Assembly: GCA_037952775.1 (NCBI GenBank)
Contig: JBANAY010000001.1
Coordinates: 5,704,001-5,768,000 of the forward strand
Direction: 5' to 3'
Length of the DNA: 64,000 bases
DNA from: Clonostachys chloroleuca
Taxonomy: Eukaryota > Ascomycota > Sordariomycetes > Hypocreales > Bionectriaceae
Shown one piece after another: positions 55,873 to 64,000 of the stretch. Below the pieces are notes generated by a model. That model made no database searches and was not told where the DNA came from. It saw nothing but the letters and a program-made list of their open reading frames with translations. Each line of letters starts with the position of its first letter. Positions within the stretch are counted from its first letter, which is position 1. The translations under genes were made by a program, and so were the position numbers.

Positions 55873-57260
55873 CTAAACGTAGCGGAACTGCTTGATCTCC
55901 TTATCAGTCTTGTCCATCATGTTGATGTCCAATGCGTCGGATGGCAATATAGAATCATCAAAACCAGCCCGATCCTGTCGACGATTCTCGAAGACGAGAT
56001 AGGAACGAAGGGCAAGGCAGGCTGCGGTGGCGATGGCAAAGCACACCATCAGTGAAAAGAAGCCAGACTGGTAGGTAGGAGCTTCGCGCGCGGAGAACAA
56101 CTGCGGGCCAATTATGTTTGATATGTCCTTGGAACGAATAAGCGATCATCTGAACTAAAAGTGTGTTTAGGATGCTGAAGCCCATCCCATTAATGATAAT
56201 TGACCCGAACTGTTCTCCATTAGATTACTGTAGATTCTCCTTATATATCTTAAGAAACCTACACTTTGAACCCCTCCATTGGCGATATTGTAGGCAAGCT
56301 GGATGAGGATGAGAAGGCACAGCTTGGTGTAACGCCTCGCGGAACTGGTACCATTGAAACTTGTTGCTCTTGATTCTAATCATGTTTCCTTAACCTGAAC
56401 AACTGCCTTCAAGCGCTCGTCTTCAGTCAAGAACCAGGACTTTGAGGGAAGGTCTGGGAGAAGCTTGAAAAGTATGGCGCCCCAGGTAATCGTGATTGCT
56501 CCGAAGATGATAAAAACCGCCTGCAAAGGAATCGTGAGCAATGCGCCCTTCAATGTGAAGCAAAGTCCTGAGTTACCTTCTATGCCAGAATGCTCTGAAT
56601 ATGGCCAATACTGTAAGCGAACAAACCGCCGAAAATGCCAGTAACGGTGTTGCCGAGGAACCATGCTCCGTGTCGCAGTGGTTGTCCGGATCGCTTATAC
56701 CACATGGAGATGATGATACTGGGGCCAGGCGCGACAGCTGCTTCAGCCACTCCCAAGAAGAATCGATTGGCAAGAAGTCCAGCTGTATTGAAGCAGACTG
56801 CTGTAAGGATCCCAGACAACGCCCAGGCCGCGCTATATGCGACTGTCAATCAATGGACGACTTAATCAGTTGGAAAAGGGACTCACACTGAGGAAATAAA
56901 CTTGGCCACGGGCAGCTTGATCATGAATACACCAGCAGGGTAAGATGAGACGAGGTAACCAAAATAATAGATCCCATTAGCCCAGGAGAAGTCTGTGACT
57001 ACCATGCCCAAGTCTTCTCTGAGGCCCATGATCGCCGTGAACCCCAGGGCCGACTTGTCCAAGAACTGGAACAAATGTGACGGCCATGGCAGGTAGCAAC
57101 CTTCTGATGTGCCGCAGTCGGCTGGAGCTCCTCCACTGAGGCGAGCGAGATTACCTACCATTTGTCAATTTTACGCAGAAGGCGTTTATCTTCCTCAGTG
57201 CTTAGGTGTACATCAGCAACAGTGCCTTGCACCACGTCATGGACACTAATGCCCCCTTTT
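55873..57260 (-). pseudogene. decayed MFS permease, allantoate-permease family (Dal5-like)
   Basis: Segments on the minus strand follow the family in order, but the gene cannot be spliced into one frame. The N-terminal region (RLLRKIDKW, about 57170) has no in-frame ATG and meets FQFLDKSALGF in a different frame. The donor/acceptor pair after PVAKFISS is out of phase. After GHIQSILA an in-frame TAG (56580-56582) replaces the expected residue. Frame shifts occur after VVQVKE and within FREAL. About 100 residues (TM9-11) are missing between LLVQMIAY and IGPQLFSARE. The last stretch (SGFFSLMVCFAIATAAC) is intact. Such permeases import ureides, vitamins or small acids. Several independent lesions make sequencing error unlikely. 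Confidence 0.8.
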
Positions 57261-57989
57261 TTCGCAACCGAGGTTTCTCAAGATAAAGTCTCTCGGACGA
57301 TTGGATATTTCGGGTATGCAAGCTCTAATATCGAGCTTCTTGCCGGGAAAATGTTGAGTAACCCATTCTTGGATGGCATCTACCGATGGTAGTGCGCTCC
57401 ATGCGACTAAGCTTTACCCCAAGCTCATCAAGTACCAGTAAGCCCACAAGTAAAGACTATGAATTACCATTATGTCCTTGTGATCAAAAACAAGTTACTA
57501 TTTGTCTTGACATTCGTAAGCTGAAGTAACAAGTAGGCCCAATATTTCTTGTGCCCTCATCGTCCGACGCGGATGCTCTAGGAACATCGTCTTGGCGGTC
57601 CCCTTGAACCAGCCTCGAAGACAGTAGGACGCCTGGATCGCACCGGCTCAGACTTTGAGCAGGAACTCAAAAGAGCCAAGAGGGGAACGAGAGGTACGTA
57701 ACAACACAATTCCACGCGCATGCTACAATCCAGTTTATAGCTACCCAGATTCCTCAGACCTTGCCCCAGATACAAACTCCCAAGCACCAGATCAAGGAAA
57801 CTCTCCGCAGCTGGTCAAACCTCTTCGTATAGCCCCGGCAATTAGCATTCTTAACTCAGCTGAGGCGCCCAGGTGGCTGTTCTTAACCTCTGTCGGCATC
57901 AGACATATCCGTTTGTCGAGGTTGAAAGGACCGTTTTTCTCATCGCTGGCTCTCGGTCACACTGCAAGGATGGCACAAATTGCCAATTA

Positions 57990-59277
57990 AAACCCGGATT
58001 TAGCCCTTCAAAAGGCAAGGCAGCTTATCAACGAACGTCTAGGGGAGCTCAGACTTCCGTTGCGGGACGAAATCAGCCTTCCACTACACGATAACCCGGA
58101 GCTTGCTTACAAAGAGTTCTTTGCCCATGAGATGATCGTCAAGTATGTCGACTCCCTTGGATTTCAGACTAGAAGAAGCACCTGGAATCTGGAGACCAGT
58201 TTCGATGCCCTTTACGGGGATGGAGGCAGGCAGGTGGTCTTCTGCGCCGAGTACGATGCGCTGCCTAGATCGGCCACGCCTGTGGACACAACCTCATCGC
58301 CTGCTCTTCTGTCGGAGCTGTCCTAGGCGCAGCTGACGCCATGGCCACGCTAGGTATACATGGTTGCTTGCGTCTGCTGGGAACTCCGGCTAAGAAAGGC
58401 TTGTGTGGGAATCCTGCCCTCATCGAGGCCGTGGCCTTCAACCCCCCAGAGGACATCGCAGCAGCCATCATGGCACACGTCATCCCCGCGTCTCTGATGA
58501 AGTTCGACTCCGAGAGACCTCTGGTATCGCTGGCTTCAATTTCAGTGCCTGCCACATTCTCATTGTCGAGTTCACTGGTCAGGCGGCACATGCTGCTAGC
58601 GAACCCTGGAAGGGCATAAACGCGCTTGATGCTGCCGTTGCGGCATACAACAACATATCCTTGCTTCGGTAACAGATGATCCCAAACGAACGAGTCCATG
58701 GTGTAATTGAGCACGGGGGCATAGTCCCGGGCATCATCACGGACAATTCTCGCACGAGGTGGCATGTGCGAGCCCCGACTACTAGGCAGGCGGATGCGCT
58801 TTTGAATAGAGTCAGGGCTTGTATTGAGGCAGCATCGACGGGGACCGGCTGCAAGGTGAACTTCCAAACGTACAGTGCCACGTCTTCGTTGCTTGGTTAC
58901 AGCAATAACTAACTCTCCTCTATAGCTTTCCATCATTTACGGACATGAGGGCCAATAGCACCTTGTGCGACGCTTACGTGGAGGATATGGCCTCGTTCGG
59001 TGTAATTGTCGTTAAAGACTGTGAAACGACTCCTGCATCTACCTACATGGGCCATGTCTCGTATATAGTACCCAGCTTCCACGGCGGTTTTGTTATTGCG
59101 GCAGATGCCACGACCACTCTCCATAGGCCGGCGTTTGCGACCGCGGCGAGAATAGAGGCGGCTCATAGCTCAACTATGCAGGCGGCGAAGGGCATGACAA
59201 TGATGGCGATCAGGGTCCTGGTTGATGACAAAACTGCATCCGCGGCCAGGGCAGACTTCGAGAAGGACGAGGATTAA
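57990..59277 (+). pseudogene. decayed M20-family amidohydrolase
   Basis: Plus-strand fragments match M20 peptidase/aminoacylase-like proteins: ISLPLHDNPELAYKEFFAHE, VVFCAEYDALP, then IGHACGHN (metal-binding HACGHN) in a frame shifted by one, LGTPA, then GQAAHAASEPW in a third frame. A TAA stop (58670-58672) interrupts SLLR|QMIPNERVHG. After a possible intron near 58912, PSFTDMRANS to SYIVPSFHGGF and FATAARIEAAH continue to a stop at 59277. A conserved metal-binding Asp near STxMGHVSY is changed to Tyr. It is divergent from the decayed permease; the two may once have been a transporter-hydrolase pair. Confidence 0.78.
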
Positions 59278-59731
59278 GCTAGGTCTAGTAAGTCTTGGAT
59301 GTACGCAACAAAGAGCTATTAGTCTTGGATAAATTGGAACCGTCTTGCATAGCCACCGATATAGAAAGGGTTGATCGTCAAGAGCCTAAAACATGAACAT
59401 GTCACACTACACTATTAAAGACAAAGAGCCATAGCGGATATTGCGACTCTGGAGTTTTCCATCTCTAACCTATCCTTAGTATCAAAGGACAACATCATTC
59501 AGCGATCAATCAAGCGGCAGCTACTTCTGCCCTTGTTTCAATTATGAAGAACCAAGTTATAAGTTGTATCTTGGAGTCAGATTGGGTTTTTCTTAGCTTC
59601 CCCAAAGTGCAAAATGTAGGTTGCGGGGTACTGTAGACAAGAAGTCCCAGACTTAGAACCAACCAATCCAAGTTTATGTCTACGAAATCTTAGATAACTT
59701 TCTTTCAATTTCCAAATACCAATCCTACAAT

Positions 59732-59902
59732 ATGAAGTTCGTCACTCTCCCCATCATCACCCTTACTCTCGCTCTTGGGCCTTCCGCCCAGACCGCGGGT
59801 CAAATTTCACGCTGCAAGAACTACGCAGCCAGGAGCTACACTCTGGAGGTCATGAACTACATGTGCGTGGGCGACGAGTATAGCTGCGCTCCTTATATCT
59901 AG
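59732..59902 (+). CDS. possible small secreted cysteine-containing protein
   Basis: 56 codons from ATG to TAG. A clear signal-peptide-like N-terminus (MKFVTLPIITLTLALGPSAQ) is followed by about 36 residues with three cysteines. An AT-rich leader and TATGAAG start context precede it. After the TAG the frame stays open for about 40 more codons, ending at a TGA at 60029-60031, so it may be a truncated form of a longer protein. No family is recognised. Confidence 0.35.
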   Translation: MKFVTLPIITLTLALGPSAQTAGQISRCKNYAARSYTLEVMNYMCVGDEYSCAPYI

Positions 59903-60273
59903 ACGATGATCGCTATGCCTCGCTCGATGCGCCTTTATCTTGGTGGCAGGCCAGAACGACACAACGGCGGTGGAGGTGGCCAGGATACTGAATTTTTCGG
60001 CGTCAAGCCGGTCATCAAGAACCGGCTGTGAGAAGGACATCCGCTGTTGAAAAGAAAAACTGTCTACAAAGTGTTCGACGCAGTCAAATGGAAGGGTTCA
60101 AGAACATGGACGCGAGGAATTGATTGACGAGAGCCAGTGGTGTTCCGCACAGAATAATAACTCCTGTGAACTGCCTACCTAATCCCCGATCTCAGAGTGT
60201 TCTAGTTCTAGCTGCAATTTACAACACAAAACACCTTTCATTCTCATTATTTAATGACTTCTTGTAGCCAATT

Positions 60274-60317
60274 TTCTAATTTCTAAATTTCTAAATTTCT
60301 AAATTTCCAAATTCCAA
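60274..60317. repeat. short AT-rich tandem repeat, unit about 9 bases
   Basis: Around four imperfect copies of TTTCTAAAT, grading into TTTCCAAAT. No function suggested. Confidence 0.7.
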
Positions 60318-61086
60318 ATCTCCAGTCTCGCGCTAGCTTCAAAGAGACAAGCTAACTGGGGGCCTCAGAGCAAGTTAAAAAGCTCGAGGTTAACCTGAGA
60401 ATCCGTGTGTCGAGAGCTTGAAGAGGAATTCTAGTCCAAGAGTTGGGAAGAGGGCCTTCTCTACGTAGAGGCCATCCAATAGCGATACACGAACTTCCCT
60501 GGGTCCTAAGTGACATACATATTCCCCTCACTGTCCACGGTAGTGTGGATAAAGAGGCATAACCGTAGATTTCTCCGTCATGTTTCTTGAGGTTATCTCA
60601 GACAGCTTAATAATTCGACATACCCTGTACTCGTCGAACACACCAAAAGGGGATGAGAACTGTGGCTCTGAACAGATGTCTTGCAATCCTTTTTGGAGAT
60701 ATTGTCCATCAGGAAAAATAGGGCTTCATTTCATGAAATTTACCCGGTTGAATCTCCATGCTATCCCTTTGATTTAGCGACTGAAAGCTCAACTGGGGTT
60801 TGTCAGAAACTGAAGTTGATGTACCAATATGGTATATCGCCATTTTTGACTTGAAGAATTTACAACTCACGCACTCTTTCTATCTTTAAGCTTGATTGAA
60901 GAGGACTTATCTTAACACGGGCTGTCCTCAGCCAACCATATCCATCATAGCAGGATGACCATATATGTACATATCAGACACAGGTAGGGCGAGAACCATT
61001 GGTCAAAGGAGCATAGTGTAGAACTCTCGATAGAAATTATATTGCATCTCGTTTCGTATTTATTTCGCAAGACTAAGATAAACGGG

Positions 61087-62001
61087 TCAATGTTCTGAAT
61101 CCGGGCTGCGATGCTTTTCGATTTGACCCTTGTAGAAATCCACGACTGCCTTCTCATTGAAAATCCCAGTAACACTTGGATGGGCTGAAACAGCCACTGC
61201 CCACGTGTAGAAGGCCGGCGCCTTCTCCTTCAATTGTGTCTCCAAGCTGCTCGGGATCACCCCAGTCTTGAAAAGGGCCAACAACCGAATGGCGAATGAG
61301 CCAGTGAGAGCCTAGCGGTGCAATGAGTTTAAGCAAAGCAAAAGAATTTTCTTTCGAAAGGCCGAATGTACTCACCTCTGCCAATGTCAGCTTGTCACTT
61401 CCACCGAAGAAGGGTTTTGCGTCTTTGAGAAGCGGCTCCAGTTCCTTCACAACCCCTTCGATATAAGCTTCAATATGAGCCGCGCCCTCTGCGTCTGTCT
61501 TGGCCCCAATGAAGGCCATAAGGTTCGCTACGACTTTACTTATGGAGGCGTCTACAAAAAAGCCGATCCGTGCTCTTTGGAGAGCGCCATCCGGGGCGTT
61601 TGATGGAAGGACGAGGTGCGACGGGTGAGCATCTGCTAGAAATTGCGCAATGATGGCAGACTCGGTAAGGATCTCGCCATTGTACTTCAATGATGGCACA
61701 AGGCCACGGGGATTTATTTCAAGGTAGGATGGGTCGCGGGGCCGGCTAAGGTCAATCTCAGCCTCCTCAAATGGGAGGCCAAGCTCGGAAAGAACGATAT
61801 ATACCCGGTGTGCCCCTGATGAACATGTCAGCGGTGATTTAGGAGCCAGGTTTGGCGTTTCTGTACAGACTTGGCTCACTCACATGGGCACTGTAGGTAT
61901 AGGTGTCAGCAACTTTAATATGTAGCTAGCAGATGATGATAGTCCCTACTTACAATATGGCAGGTATAGAGTGTGATTTTGTTGTCCATGCTTGAAGCCA
62001 T
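61087..62001 (-). CDS. glutathione S-transferase with CPW motif and microexon
   Basis: Exons (minus) 62001-61954, 61890-61884, 61815-61376 and 61311-61087; 239 residues. The second exon is only 7 bases (TGCCCAT). It supplies C, P and the first base of W, so the active-site strand reads ITLYTCHI-CPW-AHRVYIVLSELGLPFEE. Skipping it breaks the frame. Introns are 63, 68 and 64 bases with good donors (GTAAGT, GTGAGT, GTGAGT). The thioredoxin-like domain includes GLVPSLKYNGEILTESAII, and the C-terminal helical domain follows. A cysteine at the catalytic position suggests an omega- or Ure2-like GST with thiol-transfer activity. It lies 17 kb beyond the ETP exporter and is probably independent of that cluster. 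Confidence 0.88.
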
Positions 62002-63250
62002 TGCGGAGGATAAGCCTGGTTGACTTTCCGCTGTGGTTTGGGCTGCTCTGGGCGTCTGCTGAGTGGTGAAAGGTAGATTGATGATGCTGAAGACCAGTTT
62101 TACGGCTGAGTTGGACGAGCAGCCGGACGATATATATCTCAACCTGCTGAATACTATCAGTCTCGACTACAAATAGGATTGATCGGGGGACTCGTTTCTA
62201 AGCCCCGGAAATTTATGATGGTCCCTTGACTAGGGTCGCACCTCTCTATCTGGGATCGCATCTATCTACCTATCCAGGATCGCTCCAAGATGAGTGCGAC
62301 CCTATCCCTACTCCAGACATCCCGCAAGATATAACTCTTTCTAGGAATTTGCTATCGAATCACCCCGTCCGGCTAGTTCAGCACCTCTCCAGGCGCTGTG
62401 GCCATGCTTCCATGGGCTTCGGGTATAAAAGCGAGTCTTAGTGTGCACACAGGTGGTTGGCTCGCCAAACGTGGTATTTCGATAGCATAATACTCTTTTT
62501 GACCAAGGCCGTCGGTGGACCATAAATTCCGGTGGCCAAGACTTGCTTCTGTGATAACAAAACTATCAGCTCAATGATGGGCAAATCATGAAGGTTAGCC
62601 TTTTATGATCTGCCGAGTATCGTGATTACGATTTTCAACCACTTAATACAAGGTCCTCAACGCGGGTTGTATACACAAACTTTGGGTCTTGTTCAGCAAG
62701 TTTGATCCACATTATGTGGCCAGGTGAAATAGAAACCATCAATGTGTAAGCTGATCCCGGGCCTGGCCTTTATCTACCTCATACCTGCCATCGCTCTTCC
62801 GAGTGCATCAACTTGGGAACGGACTAAACGCTTGTGGCGACCTCCAAGGAAATATATCTCTCGGTTGGTCGAAGATGTGAGATATCCCGCTCGATTGTTG
62901 CCACTGTTGGACCACCCCATTCAGAGAACTCTCACCAACACCCCTGTCTAAAAAGCTTACCCCGCAACCTACATTTTGCGCTTTGGGGCAAGCTAAGAAA
63001 ATCCCAATCTGAGCCAAAATCTTTGTTGATACTTCGAAAAAAAAAGTGTGCTCTTCCCCCATATAGCTCTGAAAAATACCAGATACGGAATGCTCACCTT
63101 GGGACTGACTGCTGGTTTAAGATGTTGTGAGAGGCTGAGCAGCGACCCAAATTTTGGGGCTTAGCTAATACATCTGCATGATGACCTGCACAAGAGTGGC
63201 TGTGTCGCAATGGGAGGAGTAACCATTTTGCCATCAGTCACGAAATCGAT
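62002..63250. other. intergenic, no supported gene
   Basis: 1.25 kb between divergent genes. A 69-codon open frame at 62742-62951 (plus) begins with a hydrophobic stretch (LIPGLAFIYLIPAIALP), but I see no further support and leave it uncalled. Confidence 0.45.
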
Positions 63251-64000
63251 ATGGAGCTTGCTGGCCTCGTGGTCGGCGTCGCCGGCCTCGCGGGGATCTT
63301 CAGCTCCTGTGTGGGAGCCATTGAGAGAGTACAGTCCTATCAGTCATACACCGCTGATTCCGGGGCTCTGGAGACGCGATTCAAGGTCTCCAAAGTCCGT
63401 TTCGAAGCGTGGGGTTCAGCTGTCGGGATAGAACAGGGCAGATTGCTAGCCGACCACCATCCTGGATTGGATGACCCAAGCAGAGCAGAGGTGATAGCCG
63501 AAACGCTGAAAATCATCCTGAAGGCCATATGCGATGAAAGTCAGAAGTCCCCGAAACAAACCCATCTGTTGAAGACTCACGACATTGCGATCCTGAGATC
63601 AAACGGCACTCATGCCTCGACATCATCCGAATCCAAGAAACGCAGAGTACAATGGGCACTCTGGGGTAAAGATGGTCGCATGGAAAAGGTTGAATTGTTT
63701 GAGAAGCTGGTGGACGGGTTGTACCACCTCGTGTCGCCTTCAGGAGGAGGGGAGATGATGAGCTCGCCGCCTCAATATGGAGACGAAAAAGTACCAGGTA
63801 CGGACCTCCACAGCCATTCACTATATTCACATCTAATCAAGGGAAGAACTCGACATACACAAAACTGGGCTTGATGATATACGGCGTATTCTTGTTCGCC
63901 GGGATAGCCAAATCAAAGGTAAGATGTGGCTCACTTGAGGGAGCATAAGGTTGAACTAACACCCGCGAAGCAAAGTTCCTTCGTGAACTCTATGTCTGGC
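63251..64000 (+). CDS. HeLo (HET-s/LopB) domain protein, 5' part only
   Basis: Exons 63251-63797, 63847-63918 and 63971 to beyond the window. The introns are 49 and 52 bases and the phases agree. The N-terminus (MELAGLVVGVAGLAGIFSSCVGAIERVQSYQSY) is the hydrophobic first helix of HeLo domains. RFKVSKVRFEAWGSAVGI and the later WALWGKDGRMEKVELFEKLVDGLYHL match the rest of that helical bundle (about residues 1-165). HeLo domains in fungal incompatibility and cell-death proteins insert into membranes when triggered by a C-terminal or partner signalling part. The region after the domain (ELDIHKTGLDDIRRILVRRDSQIK) is cut off, so the signalling module cannot be seen. Confidence 0.75.

Larger units (their letters stand above)
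59278..61086. other. gene-poor stretch
   Basis: Holds one possible small secreted ORF and one AT-rich short tandem repeat, both listed separately. Otherwise I see nothing with coding character. Confidence 0.5.

Noticed and set aside
55873..57161. Treating the MFS fragments as one intact gene with many introns
   Set aside because: I tried all nearby GT/AG pairs; phases do not agree at two junctions, an in-frame TAG remains in conserved sequence, and several transmembrane helices are missing.

Overview
The window is genomic DNA of a filamentous ascomycete (Pezizomycotina). Most genes are split by 44-80 base GT..AG introns, there are two Zn2Cys6 regulators, and the flanks carry fungal families: an AA9 copper oxygenase, a Vps62-like protein and a HeLo-domain protein. 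I cannot name the species from sequence alone.

The central 32 kb (about 12.3-44.3 kb) is a complete epipolythiodioxopiperazine (ETP) biosynthetic cluster, the gliotoxin / sirodesmin / verticillin class. In order it holds a cytochrome P450, an AflR/GliZ-type regulator, an orphan protein that looks like that regulator's C-terminal half without a zinc cluster, a GliG-type glutathione transferase, a GliJ-type dipeptidase, a GliK-type gamma-glutamyl cyclotransferase, a two-module NRPS (A-T-C-A-T-C-T, GliP type), a second P450 (GliC type), a GliI-type C-S lyase, a GliN-type N-methyltransferase, a GliM-type O-methyltransferase, a third P450, a GliT-type dithiol oxidase and an ABCB exporter. The route inferred from known ETP pathways is: the NRPS makes a diketopiperazine, GliC activates it, GliG adds glutathione, GliK and GliJ trim the adducts, GliI frees the thiols, and GliT closes the disulfide. 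The methyltransferases and the other two P450s decorate the core, and the ABC pump exports it. The palindrome TCGGN3CCGA, reported for GliZ, occurs exactly in four cluster promoters and with one mismatch in three more intergenic regions.

Left flank (0-12 kb): a small glycine-rich repeat protein, an AA9 oxygenase, a possible 46-residue ORF, a 2-oxoglutarate oxygenase, an NmrA-like oxidoreductase and a Vps62-like membrane protein, separated by long gene-poor stretches.

Right flank (44-64 kb): a 4.6 kb gene-poor stretch with a broken ABC-transporter fragment, then a second small group (secreted lipase, P450, Zn2Cys6 regulator, SDR-like protein) that may be its own metabolic locus. After this comes a decayed zone, with a multiply broken MFS permease and a broken M20 amidohydrolase beside a short telomere-like repeat. 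The window closes with a glutathione transferase containing a 7-base microexon and the 5' part of a HeLo-domain gene cut by the window end.

Gene models were spliced by hand from splice signals, reading-frame phase and family expectation. Start codons and weak splice sites are the least certain parts.
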